Shown here: positions 1-11,742 of the stretch, in pieces
How positions within the stretch are numbered: position 1 is the stretch's first letter
How the letters are laid out: each line of letters opens with the position of its first letter
Assembly (NCBI GenBank): GCA_030144725.1
Contig: JASKMD010000012.1
Span: forward strand, 9,092,928 to 9,156,927
Origin: Haematococcus lacustris
Lineage: Eukaryota > Chlorophyta > Chlorophyceae > Chlamydomonadales > Haematococcaceae
DNA length: 64,000 nucleotides
Direction of reading: 5' to 3'
Translations under genes and position numbers: made by a program
Notes under the pieces: model-generated
The model's database searches: none
What the model was told of the DNA's origin: nothing
The model's input: only the letters and a program-made list of their open reading frames with translations

Positions 1-1240
1 CATGAGCAGCAGCAGCGGCAGGCTGCAGTGCATGTGATGCAGTGCATGAGCAGCAGCAGCAGCAGGCTGAAATGCATGTGCCGCAGTAGATAAGCACCAA
101 AGCACCAAACAGCCTGATCAATGTATAAGAAAGCACCAATGCAACAGCCTGGACTCCACCCCCTCCCCTGCCCTGCAACAGCAGCAGCTGCCCCCTACCT
201 TGCCCTCCGCCCTCCTTACTAGCCCAAGGCTGCAGCAGTAGCAGCAGCCACCTGCATTGTCCTCTGCCCCGCCCAGTGCGTGAGCAGCAACAGGAGGCTG
301 CGGTGCATGTGCTGTAGTGCATGAGCAGCAGCAAGAGGCTGCAGTGCATGTGTTGTAGTGCATGAGCAGCAGCAGCAGGCTGCAGTGCATGAACAGCAAC
401 AGCAGCAGGCTGCAGGTAGCAGCAGGCTGCAATGCATGTGCTACAGTGCATGAGCAGCAGCAACACGCTGCAATGCAGGCTGCAGGTAGCAGCAGGCTAC
501 AGTGCATGAGCAGCAGCAACAGGCTGCAATGCGTGAGCAGCAGCAACAGGCTGCAATGCGTGAGCAGCAGCAGCAGGCTGCAGTGCGTGAGGAGCAGCAG
601 CAGCAGGCTGCAGTGTGTGAGGAGCAGCAACAGGTTGCAGTGCATGAGCAGCAGCAGCAGCAGGCTGCAGTGCGTGAGGAGCAGCAGCAGGCTGCATTGC
701 TGGCCTGCGGTAGCAGCAGGCTGCAGTGCATGAGCAGCAGCAGCAACAGCAGGCCGGAGTGCATGTGCTGCAATGCATCAGCAGGTAGCAGCTTGCTGCA
801 TATATGCTGCAGTGCATGTGTTGTAGTGCGTGAGCAGCAGCTGCAGGCTGCAGTGCATGTGTTGTAGTGCATGAGCAGCAGCAGCTGGCTGCAGTGCATG
901 CGCAGCAGCAACAGTGTGCTGCAGTGCATGAGCAGCAGCAGGCTGTTGTGCATGAGGAACAGCAACAACAGCAGGCCGGAGTGCATGTGCTGCAGAGCAT
1001 CAGCAGCTGCAGTGCACGAGCAGGTAGCAGCAGGCTACGAATGTGTTGCAGTGCAAGTGTGTTGCAGTGCATGAGCATCAGCAGCTGCAGTGCACGAGCA
1101 GGTAGCAGCAGGCTACGAATGTGTTGCAGTGCAAGTGTGTTGCAGTGCATGAGCAGCAGCAGGCTTTAGGTGTGGCAGTGTAGGCTGCAGATTGCATGTG
1201 TGTTGTAGTGCATGAGCAGCAGCAGGTTGTTTAAGTTGTA
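1..1240. repeat. CAG-rich tandem array (GCAGTGCATGAGCAGCAGC type), cut by window edge
   Basis: Imperfect tandem repeats built from GTGCATGAGCAGCAGC and AGGCTGCA run from the first base to about 1240. Unit length varies because the inner AGC run expands and contracts. A 63-bp segment is duplicated head to tail near 1010-1150. Long open frames on both strands here are repeat artefacts made only of Ser, Gln, Cys, Ala and Leu. The same unit recurs in opposite orientation at 2524-2720, so the two arrays flank the DNA between them as inverted repeats. That resembles the two CACTC-ended elements further right. Confidence 0.9.
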
Positions 1241-2523
1241 GGGCAGCTCTAGCAACCTTGTTGAGTTTTCAATATGTGGTAGGCATCATGTAAGAGATGT
1301 AAGAACGACGTCATGCCTTCACATTAGTGACAAAGAACAACGAGAACGAGTAGTCACCTTCTGCATCCTATAACTCCATCCATGGTAGTGCATGAGCAGC
1401 AGCACAAGCTTCGTCAATCAACAAGACCTGCCATCAACCAATCAACCAAGCCTGAAGACCATGATGTAATGATAAATACAGTGGTGATCATTAGCTGTGT
1501 ATCCTCTTCATTATAGTGCCTTTCACACATCTGTTTCACGCCAGGGGGTGCCGGGTCAGGGGGTGGCCCTTCTGCTGCGCAAGGAGCTAGCCAGGCACGC
1601 CAGGCTCTGGCGCACCAGCAGTGCCATGCAACTGCTTTGGGTCAGGCTGGCAGGGTGTGTGTGTGTTCCACGAGTTCCATCAGGGAGCAGCCGGAGTTTG
1701 CCATGACTTTACAGAACAATATTGAGAACTTGCATGACTTCATGTTGAGCCCATGTGCACCTTTGTTTGTGCACCTTGCTATGAAATGCGTTACAGAAAG
1801 TCCCGAACCCCTAGAGGGGGAGGGCGGCCTAGCAGCCTAACGGCTGACGGCTTAAGCGGTGTAAGCCACATCATCATCTTCACAATTGATACCTACGCCC
1901 CTTGTATGGACAACACCACCACGCAGTGATGCGCTAAGGCCGCAAACGTGGTAGCCACCTGCTACATACCCCCTTTGCATGTATGCATCACGGCCATGCT
2001 TAGCAAGTGCAGGCCTGGCAGTGATCCATACCCAATGTGTCACAGCTAGCCAGACTACGGACGGTACCTATAGTGGAGGTTCACCAGATCCAGCCACATG
2101 CTAGGGTGTGGTGCGCCACATGCCCCTTGTATGGACAACACCACCACGCGGTGATGCGCTAATGCTGCAAACGTGGTAGCCACCTGCTACATACCCCCTT
2201 TGCATGTATGCATCACGGTCATGCTTAGCAAGTGCAGGCCTGGCAGTGATCCATACCAAATGCAACCATATGGCACCACGCGGTATTACATGAACGCTGC
2301 AACTGGCACGGTCAAGGACGCTAGGTCTCTTTCTAGACCTTGATATTCGATTTGCAATTGCCAATCACCGGGGATATTGTCTTACACAACCAATGTGGTG
2401 TCCATATGCGGCATTAAGCAATGGCATGGTTGAGAAACAAGACCACCGCAGACCATGCCAGATCTATGCCTTAAAATGAGCTTGCATGCAACCAGACACA
2501 TACCGCACATGTTGCTGTCCTTG
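1240..2523. other. spacer without recognised gene; contains a direct duplication
   Basis: No convincing coding region. A block of about 140 bp starting CCCCTTGTATGGACAACACC occurs twice in direct orientation, at about 1898-2038 and 2122-2262, with roughly 95% identity by eye. The rest is unique, moderately GC-rich sequence. Confidence 0.6.
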
Positions 2524-2720
2524 CACTGCTGGTCATGCATTACAGCCTGTTGCTGCTGCCGCAACTCATGCACTGCTACACACCTACAGCCTGCTGCTGC
2601 TGTTGCCCATGCACTGCTGCTCATGCACTACAGCCTGCTGCTGTTGCTGCTCATGCACTGCAACACATGCACTGCAGCTGCTGCTCATGCACTCCTGCTG
2701 CTACCTGCAGCCTGCACTGC
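2524..2720. repeat. inverted copy of the CAG/CTG-rich array
   Basis: CATGCACTGC and CTGCTGCTGCT units form the reverse complement of the array at 1-1240. Open frames here are low complexity and not treated as genes. Confidence 0.8.
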
Positions 2721-2739
2721 CACACACATACAGGCAGGG

Positions 2740-3440
2740 TAGGGCAGGGCAAGGTAGGGAAGGGCTGGGCAGGGAAGGGCAGGGCAGGCAAGGGAGGAGC
2801 AACGCAAGGCTGGGATGGGGTGGGGCCGGGCTGGGCCGGGCTGGGAGGGGCAACGCAAGGCTGGGAGGGGGTGGGGCAGGGCTGGGAGGGGGTGGGGCCG
2901 GGCTGGGCCGGGCTGGGAGGGGCAACGCAAGGCTGGGATGTGGTGGGGCAGGGCTGGGAGGGAGTGGGGCCGGGCTGGGATGTTGTGGGGCCGGGCTGGG
3001 AGGGGGTGGGGCAGGGCTGGGCAGGGAGGGGCAACGCAAGGCTGGGAGGGGGTGGGGCAGGGTTGGGAGGGGGTGGGGCAGGGCTGGGCAGGTAGGGGAG
3101 GGTCAACGCAAGGCTGAGAGGGGGTGGGGCAGGAATGGGATGGGGTGGGGCAGGGCTGGGAGGGGGTGGGGCCGGGCTGGGCCGGGCTGGGAGGGGCAAC
3201 GCAAGGCTGGGAGGGGGTGGGGCAGGGCTGGGAGGGGGTGGGGCCGGGCTGGGAGGGTGTGGGGCCGGGCTGGGATGGGATGGAGCAGGGCTGGGAGGGG
3301 GTGGGGCAGGGCTGGGCAGGGAGGGGCAACGCAAGGCTGGGAGGGGGTGGGGCAGGGTTGGGAGGGGGTGGGGCAGGGCTGGGAGGGGGTGGGGCAGGGC
3401 TGGGAGGGGGTGGGGCAAGGTTCAGCAGGGAGGGAAGGGG
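2740..3440. repeat. G-rich minisatellite (GGGCTGGGAGGGGGTGGGGCA type)
   Basis: About 700 bp of imperfect tandem repeats mix GGGCTGGGAGGGGGTGGGG, GGGCCGGGCTGG and GGGGCAACGCAAGGCTGG. The G strand is the + strand throughout and contains many runs of four or more G, so G-quadruplex formation is plausible. The Gly/Arg and Pro-rich frames are repeat artefacts. Confidence 0.9.
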
Positions 3441-4323
3441 CAACGCTGGGCTGGGGTGGGCTTGCTCTGCTCCTTTTGGATTATGCATTCTCTCTTCAGC
3501 TCCTCAAGACGCTTGTTGCCAGTGTTGCTCTTGTCAGCCATTGCCACCTGCACATTCACCAGCAAGCTCATGTTGTTGCCCTTGCCGCTGCTGGCGCTCA
3601 TGCTGTTGCTCTTGCCGCTGCTCCCCCTGCTGTTCCCGTTGCTCCTCTTGTTCCTGCTCGGGCTGTTGCCCGTCTGCCTTCTGCTTTGTGGTACGCTGCG
3701 TTGGGGATTTCGCGCGCGGTGGAGACTGGTCACGACGTCTCATGTTGTCCTGGGTGCTGGCGTGTCTATTCCTGGGCAAACTGGCGCCCCGCTGACAGTG
3801 GTTCGGCCTCTAAGAACGGAGCTATCGAATTCGGACATTGTAGCCTGCAGCGTGCAAGCCATCTATAACCGCCAGTCACAACCGCTGCTAGGCTGTGCGG
3901 CGATTGCACCAACCTGCTCAGCCTGGCGTGCGCAGAGCCAACAGCCACGCAGTGCACCTAACGTTGACGTGCGCCCAAGCAGGCTGGCTCACCTGCCTGG
4001 TCGGCACCGGAATCGCCTCTGTGAGCCCGCTTCCACTGTGCGATGGCTAGCTGGGCTACGCGGAACAGACGGGGCCCACTTGGGACATGTTTCCCTTTTT
4101 CGTCTTCTTCAAGTTACCCAAAAACGTGCCATGTGTAACCGGGAGACCTAACTGACAGGACCTCATGGGCAGGCATGACATGTGATATCATAGCTGTCCG
4201 GCCCCCCGTTCCTTCCTCCTTAACTTAGGTCCTTACCAATCTGCGTCTCCCGCGTCAGCTGCTTAGTATCGTCAATCGCCAACTCTGACCTTCAAGCCAG
4301 CGTCACCGCGCGGCGCAGTCAAT
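3441..4323. other. unassigned region upstream of the eIF6 remnant
   Basis: A minus-strand frame (3733 to 3422) reads a Ser/Asn/Gly-rich stretch followed by a charged helix-like segment (KRLEELKREC). An overlapping minus frame is very rich in Gln and Glu. Neither has a recognisable domain, and the Gln/Glu stretch follows from GTTGCTCTTGC repeats. A short unannotated gene or exon is possible but not supported. Confidence 0.3.
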
Positions 4324-5424
4324 GTCAGTTTGAGAACAGCAACGACGTGGGCGTGTTTGCGAAGCTAATGCTATTGCATCGTCGCATTGGGCGGCGCTGA
4401 GAATTTCTTCAGCGTCTTCGAGTCGGAGCTGTCTGAGCACATTCCCGTGATCAAGACCTCCGTGGCCGGCACGCGTCTCGTAGGCCGCATGACAGTGGGC
4501 AATAAAAACGGCCTGCTGCTGCCTAATAGCTGCTCAGACCAAGAGCTACAGCTTATACGCAACAGCTTGCCAGACGAAGTGGTCGTGCAGCGCATTGACG
4601 AGCGATTGAGTGCGCTGTGCAACTGCATTGCATGCAACGACACGTGGCATTTATACACCCTGACATTGACCGCGAAACGGAGGAGATTGTGGCGGATGTG
4701 TTGGGGGTAGAGGTGTTCAGGCAGACCGTAGCAAACAACGTGCTCGTAGCAGCTTCAGCAACCAAGGTGGCATGGTGCACCCTAAGACCACTATTGAGGA
4801 CCTGGATGAGCTGTCCTCCCTGCTCCAAATCCCTTTGGTGGCAGGCACAGTGAACCGTGGCAGTGACGTCATCGCAGCGAGGCTGGTGGTGAATGACTGG
4901 GCAGCTTTTTGTGGGTTGGACACCACCTCCACGGAGCTGTCTGTCATTGAGAGCGTGTTCAAGCTGGGACATGGGCATCCCATGAACATCGTGAACACCA
5001 TGCGTCAGGTGGGTGGATGGGCAGAGCGGTAGGGGGGCGGAGAGATTGAATCAGCCAGGCAGGGGCGGGAGGAACAGTTTGGAGCAGGTGGGCAGGGGCA
5101 GAGGGTTTGAAGCAGGTGGGTGGGGGTGGAGGGGCATGGACAGAGGGGCAGGTGGGCAGTGCGGACAAATGTGGTAGTGACAGTGCCTGGCTTGCCTGCT
5201 CATCTACCTACATGCTTGACCACCTCTCACCCACCTACCAGCATCATGTCTGCCCACTTGACCCACCTGCCTCCTTGCCCTCCTGCATATCTGCCTGCCC
5301 AACTGCCTGCCCAACTGCCTTATCCCCAACCCCGAGCATATGGAAAGCTTGCTCCAGCACCCTGCCTACTCTCACCTTACCCCCCGCCTGCTGCCTGCAG
5401 AGCTTGATTGATGCCATGGCATGA
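4324..5424 (+). pseudogene. EIF6: translation initiation factor eIF6, frameshifted copy
   Basis: eIF6 is a pentein-fold protein that binds the 60S ribosomal subunit and prevents premature joining to 40S. Conserved blocks appear in order across three frames: QFENSNDVGVFAK (about 4327-4365), [11 protein letters not shown] to NSLPDE (4390-4578), [14 protein letters not shown] and EVFRQTV (about 4660-4735), then [19 protein letters not shown] to [16 protein letters not shown] (4772-4965). A final exon encoding SLIDAMA plus stop (5401-5424) is joined through a GT-AG intron at 5010-5400. Bases are missing after FAKL, after CIACND and after NNVLV (the SYCVF block is lost). A conserved Gly is Cys in SALCN, and another is Arg in IAARLVV. 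The retained intron argues against a processed copy. A dying duplicate is likely; assembly indels in a live gene are the alternative. Confidence 0.85.
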
Positions 5425-5773
5425 ACACCGCAGTCCCAGCAGCAGTCAGCCACCCTGCCCCCAACCCTCACCTGGGGCAGCTCAGCAGCACTGGCCCCCA
5501 CCCCCCTGCCCCCTGCCCCTCCTGCCCCTCAGACAGATGGGGGAGGCTGTCGGGAGCTAGCGCTGTGAAGTGGTCTGGCCTTTGTTGAGTTGGCCTGGTC
5601 TGGGGCGCACTGTTGTCCAGGTTACGCCACTCCCCAGCACTGGACAGGTCCAGCGGCAGCAGCAGCGTCAGGAGCAGCGTCAGGAGCAGCAGTGTTGAGG
5701 CCTTCACAGGAGCAGCAACAGCAGCAGCAGCAGTAGTAATGTGACCATTGGCATCAGCAGCAGCAAGTGCCCT

Positions 5774-5804
<31 letters not shown>

Positions 5805-7682
5805 TGACAGCATGGCAACAGCGAGGCCGAGGGGGTGCCTTGCACCTGCTCCTGGCCCCTCTCTTCCCCCTGCCCTTCACACTTGGTGTGCAGGCAACTG
5901 GGTCCTATCCCTGGGGGTCACTCAGCCAGGGCCTTGCCCCAACACTGGTGAGGGTGCTGAGGTGGAGGTTAGAGGGGCCAGCTCCAGCAGCCTGGCCTCC
6001 ACACAACTCATGCCCAGCAGTGCAGGATTGGCCACGTGCAGCAGCTGGCTGAGGGCTGTGCCTGGCTAACCTGCAGCAGCTGCCCCAACCGCAAGGGCCG
6101 AGCCCAGGCCAGCCCTGCAGGGCACGCCGGGAGGGCTGCAGGGGGCACCTAGGGTCGGCTGCTGCATAGTCCATACCAGCAGCCTGCCTTCCCTCACCCT
6201 TGGCGGCTCAGTGCGCGTCATGCTGTACCCCAGCCGTGTATGAACAGTTGGGCGCCTCCAGCCGCCTTCACCATTGCTGCACCGCAGCCAGCCCGGCCCA
6301 GCCCAGCTGCACAGGGCGACCCAGCCGCGAGCGTGGACACTGGACCAGCCCTGCCGGGCACATCATGGAAGACTGGTCAAACAGTCCCGGCAGGGCAGTG
6401 CTAACAGAGTGGCGCTGGGCCAGCAAGCTGGTACTGTGGCTGTGGCCAGGCAGCCCTGGCAAGGTGCTGCAGCCATGTTCCGCTTGAGTCAGCTCCTGCC
6501 AGGGCTGAGGGATGCACAGCAGGGGCCCAGTCAGGGGTGGGGCACTAGAGCAAGGGGAGGAGGCTCGCCAGTGCCAGCAGCATGCAGTATGACAGTGTGA
6601 CCTGCCCTCAACAGTGAGGCCTGAGTCACCAGCATGTGCCACCCAGCTCATGGCCAGGCAGCCTTGAGAACACAATGCTGACAGAGTTGGAGCAGAGGTT
6701 AGGGTTAGGGTCAGGGGGCTGGCTCCCAGGGTGAAGCTACCAGGGTGCAGGGCGGAGTAGTTGGAGGAGAGGGGCGATGGAGGTGTTCACCACCAGATGC
6801 AGCCGCGGGTGCCACGGCTGGTGCATGCACAGCAGAAGGGTGGGCGGAGTATGGTCGCCTGGGCATGGGGAGGAGTGGCCCCTGCACTGACTGAGCCGCT
6901 GTGAGTTGTGTGACCAGCTTGTACTGGTGTGACGTTGCTTGCATGTGACATGAGGTGCTGGTTCACCAGCATAACAAAGATGCCTGCCTGCCTGCCTGCT
7001 GCCCGCCCCCAATCTCTGCACTGCTCCTCTATTGTTGTATTGTTCGCTGTGAGGTGGGGCCACTGAAGGCAGCTGTTGAGGCTGCTAAGGCTGCTGTGCT
7101 GGGGCTGATCTGTTGTGAAAGGCACTAGGCATTGTTGTAGCTGGGATAGCTAAACAGCTGCTCTTCTGAGGTTGCTGAGGCAGCAGGCTGTAGGCAGCAA
7201 GTTGTGAGGCATAACGCTCTTCTGTTACGAGGTGGTACTTGGCAGCTTGTGTCAAGTCGAGGCTGGTAGAGCTGAGGTGCGCTAGCATTTGACCAGATAA
7301 ACTCAAAGCAGGCTGTAGTTGGATGTGATTCCCCACAGGCAACACCCTTTTTGATTGACAATAATGTTGCCGAAAGACTCGCTAGGCAATCATGAAGAAG
7401 GTACCCACTGGCTGTCCATCGTGGCTCACTAATGTCATGATAACAGTTTGGGCAGCGCGACAGCAAACAGCTGAAATGCATGTCAACACCAAATAACACG
7501 GAACAATGCAACCAGAAAAGCATGCAACCACTACTCTGCAATAAAATATTCAAGGTTTTCACACTTTACTCGACAACACATGATGGCATAACCAATAAGT
7601 AGTTTCATGCATACATGATGCATGTTGTAACATGCGTTTCTAACACGCTCCCGTGCTGGACCACATACAACACGTTGTATCC
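5425..7682. other. intergenic, no gene recognised
   Basis: Contains CAG/CTG tracts (5650-5810), a short TTAGGG-like patch at 6699-6716 and a segment at about 7055-7110 (CTGTTGAGGCTGCTAAGGC) that recurs at about 8680-8715. Frames in 5800-6070 and 7125-7562 show no domain and no supporting splice pattern. Nothing here can be called a gene with confidence. Confidence 0.5.
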
Positions 7683-8392
7683 CTATGTGCTTCGTTCAAG
7701 CAGTGTGCGACTGACGCAGCACAACTGCCTGCGCTTACTGTCCACCAGGTTGTTTTGGATGTCTGCGCGACGCGGCGAGGCGATGGGCGGCGGCAAGCCC
7801 GCAACCCAGTCGCGGAGGTCAGCTAGATGATCGATATCGCGCAGTACAGGAAGGCTGTGCAACGGCGCGAGTCTCAACCCAACGGAGTGGACGGTCTTCA
7901 CGGTAGCGTCCAACACGGTGTCTGTACTCCACGCAATGTCCTGCACGCGATGGGGACTCAGGACTGATTGCCGGTGACGGTTCGCGGTTCACTCGCAAGC
8001 GGTGCTGCGGGCCGGCGAACGGCCACTGTCACACTCGCGGTGCACAACTCACAGCGGAGAACTCACCTGAAAAAGCTGCGGCACCACGCGGGTGAGGCCG
8101 AGCAGGTAGTACCCTCCGTCGACAGCAGGTCCCAGTACGACCTAAAAGACGGTGTGGAATTCTGGGTTGTGATTCACAAGCTGTGCCTCTTACATTCAGA
8201 TCGTGACTTTCCTTCCAGTGCTTGACATTGGCTGTCATGACAACAGGTCATCATCGCTGCTCTCAGCTCTCCAGCTTGCACGGCATGGTGTGCCGCCTGT
8301 GTGACACCTCACCCCACCTCATGCTCATCCAGCGCCCTCACTGCCGCTTCCAACACCGCGACTGACAAGCCTGATGCCCCCGCAGGAGCAGT

Positions 8393-8443
<51 letters not shown>

Positions 8444-8883
8444 CATTGAACACCGTCAATACCTGGAAGTGTGCCAGTGTACAGTGAGTAAAGGCACACA
8501 AGCTGGGTTGGGGTTAGGCTCAGGGTTAGGGTGGGGTTGGGGGTTGGGGTCAGGGGGTCAGGGTTAAGGTCGGCATTAGGGTTAAGTTAGCTGCCAGGGT
8601 GCAGGTCAGGCTGCCAGGGCTGCTGCTGCTGCTGGTATGATGGCGTGCTTTTGCGTGGATCCGCTGTAACATGATGACAATGAAGGCGGCTGTTGAGGCT
8701 GCTGAGGCTGCTGCACTGAGACAGGCAGTGCGTGGTGGTGAGGGCGGGGGTGAGGGTGAGGAGGGAAGAGCCTACCCGGCACATCACTGCCTACGATGAT
8801 GACCTACAGGGCACATACACACAACACACCATTGCCACAACCATGCCAACTCCACAGTCATGCCAGGCTGCTGAAATGACAAG

Positions 8884-8921
<38 letters not shown>

Positions 8922-9866
8922 GTGTGTCCGCGGCACCAGGCCAACCTTGGGATGGCGCTGCGCCTCTTGTTGGAGGGCCTCCAGCATTTTGTCACCCAGG
9001 TCCCCGCCCTTCCTCTGCGGGGTGGAGAGGACCAGCACACGCACTAGAGCTTTGGTGGGCGGCTGCAGTAGACACTAGCAGGGGCAGGGGCAGGGGCAGG
9101 GGCAGGGGCAGGGGCAGGGGCACCGCTTACAGCACAAGTGACACAGTGGCACGGCTACTCCTGGTGCCCTGGTGTAAGCAGGCCCTAGTGTGTGCCCTAG
9201 CAAATGGCACTCACCCTGGCCACACACCCTTACTCAGCCTGATCAGGGCAGTGTGGGGCCTGGAACCTAGGGCTAGTGGGTGATGGCTATGGCGGTCTGG
9301 CCACATGCACCTCACACATGACCTGCATGTACAACCAGCCCCTCCATGCCAGCCTCAGCTGCTACCACTTACCCCTTTCCATGGTTCCTGCCCCTTCATG
9401 CCTCCCCCCTGCCCCTCTCCCTGCTCACGACAGCCCCTGCCCCTCTGCGCCTCCACCCCCTGCAACCACCAGCCCCTACCAGCCCCTGACCTGAGCAGCC
9501 ACTCGGGGGGATCCCAGCCCCACCGCCCCCAGCCACTGCTGCATGTCTTCACTCTCGTCTTTGCAGCTATGATACACGACAAGGCTGGCCAGGTGGGGCA
9601 AACTGCAAGGCATGCCACAAGGAGTGGCAAGCAGGAGTGGCAAGCAGGCGAGACGCGAAGAAACCGGGTCCACGACCATATGCGGTAACCCACCTGCTGC
9701 ATAACGCCACTGTGTATTGTGCACAGGCTGAGTACCACTCGCATGCAGCATCCGCGCCAATGCTGTATGCCAGACGCGTCTTAACCTGGCCTGGGACGGG
9801 TAGCCGGCAGAAGGCAATCAGGCTTGCCGCAGGTGATAAACTGTCTTGTGATGGCATCACGGGCAT
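7683..9866 (-). CDS. TIGR04282/DUF2064 family glycosyltransferase (arsenosugar-type), 7 exons
   Basis: Seven exons join in frame with GT-AG introns to give 249 aa: 9866-9694, 9584-9491, 9014-8946, 8803-8776, 8370-8318, 8141-8067 and 7940-7683. The order of motifs matches the bacterial rSAM/selenodomain-associated transferase 1 family. They are FCRLPVPGQVKTRL near the N-terminus, GGDLGDKM (about residue 92), VIIVGSDVPGL (about 113-123), VVLGPAVDGGYYLLGL (about 140-155) and WSTDTVLDATV (about 168), then a C-terminal LRDIDHLADL. The nucleotide-sugar binding GSD and DGGYY motifs are intact, so the product is probably active. In bacteria the family is linked to arsenosugar biosynthesis next to radical-SAM genes; the substrate here is unknown. 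The start ATG at 9866 lies 227 bp from the divergent LPA2-like gene. Intron 4 ends in a long CTG tract just before its acceptor. The length (family about 200 aa) fits, with a non-conserved C-terminal tail of about 40 residues. Confidence 0.87.
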
Positions 9867-10093
9867 TGCGGGGGCTGGCGCAAGTGACAGGACGCAGGCG
9901 TCCCAACGCCTGCTGCTGACCCAGCTGCTAGGCAGCGGAGCTCATCCTCCAGAGAGGGTGGCGCAATTGGGTCGCGTCACGTTAGTACGCAGCGAGGTGT
10001 GGGAAATGGCAGGATGAGGTGTGACTACCGGAAACAAAGTTAGAACAGATAGATAGAAGATAGAAGAAGAGAGAACCCTGTGTAGCCGGCAAC
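9867..10093. promoter_or_regulatory. candidate bidirectional promoter between glycosyltransferase and LPA2-like genes
   Basis: Only 227 bp separate the two divergent start codons, so both 5' UTRs and core promoters must share this DNA unless upstream non-coding exons exist. A purine-rich GATAGATAGAAGATAGAAG stretch lies at about 10048-10066. No TATA box is evident. Confidence 0.5.
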
Positions 10094-11575
10094 ATGGCAC
10101 TTCTTCAAAGCCTTGTAGCAAACCCCTGGCACATTCGACAACTCAGCAGTCCGTGTCCTTCCATAAAGTTTCACGGACTTGTGAACATCAAACAGCTCTG
10201 TCAGGCTGTCAAGAACTCGCAAGCATCGGAGCCAGCGCCGCAGCCCGCCACACAAACACCGTCCAGGGACAGCGACATCGACGCTCTTGAGGCGCGCATT
10301 GTGGGTCCTGCTGCGTCACTTGCATGTGTTCTCGGGTGCTTGCACAACGTTAACCAATCATCAAGTTTTGAGTCATGCACCCTACACAGAGGAAGCGCAA
10401 GACAAAGAGGACAGAAGCCAAGGTGAAGGTGGAGTCTGCTGTAGTTGATGCAGTCACGGGCAAGGGACCCGCGCCCCCCACAGCCAAGGTGTGCGCCCCA
10501 ATGATATGGCAGTGGGCATTCACAGCTGGCAACCCAACATTTTTAACGTCACCTTCATGTCGCGTTTCTGCGCGCATGTTGGTGTGAGCCATATGATGAT
10601 GTCCTGACTCAATCTTTAGAGGGAGCCAGTCGCTGGTTGCACTGAGACACTGCATACTCAGCCATTCTCTGACCCTGCTGCATCACGGCTGTCAGATCAG
10701 CAGGATGTGGAACAGAAGCAGGTTGTGGCTGTCGTGCAGATGGGCAGCCTTTGCACTTCGCTATTAAGTCGACTGGCTAACCATTCAATCTTGCTTGGGA
10801 CCCACTCATGAGCCTCTAGTGGCTCCTAGAGGCTGGTGCTGGCGTGGTTGCATGTTGCTGGCATCCCTATTGTTGCTGGTGTTCTTGAAGGCAAGCCAGC
10901 CGTCACACTTGTCCCTCCTGCCCACCTGCCACTGCCACTGCTGCCCTGCTGCTGCGTCAGGCAGAGACCACCTACCTGTCAGTCATGCTGTTTTCCTTCC
11001 TGCTGATCCTCCTGGAGGGCCTGGTGCTGGCAGGATCGGTAAGCCTCAGCACAGCCCCCTTCCCCACCGTGGCATTGCAGCTGAAGGGGTGGACCTCACT
11101 GGGTCAGTCGTGTGCTGCTTACAGAGCAACACATACTGAGCAGGCCGTTTCAAAACACAGCCACACAGCAACCGCAACGGCTTGTCAGCCATACCAAGCT
11201 GGTTGGTTTAGAGCCTATTAGTGTGACAGCGTGCAAGCGGAGGCAAAGTAAAAGTGAGACTAGATAACAGATCAACGGTAGCAATGCGCCTCACCCTCGT
11301 ACCGCTGATTGCTGCAGCCAGCTGACTAGGCACAGCAGCAGCATGACAAGGGGGAGGGGGTGCAGCACTGCATGTGGCTAGGAGGAAAGCAGCTGGCGGC
11401 AGGCATAGGGACCTGCCTGCTTTGCACGCCTGTACATGGCCTGCCTTCGCCCCTACGGCCCCTCCCTCCCCCTCCCCTCCCCCTCCCCTTCCCTACTCTC
11501 CCGCTGCCTTTCCCCTTCCCAACCCCTGCCCTCTACTAGCCTGGTTTAGGTCCAGAATTAGGTCCTACCCCTCCT

Positions 11576-11650
<75 letters not shown>

Positions 11651-11651
11651 C

Positions 11652-11742
<91 letters not shown>

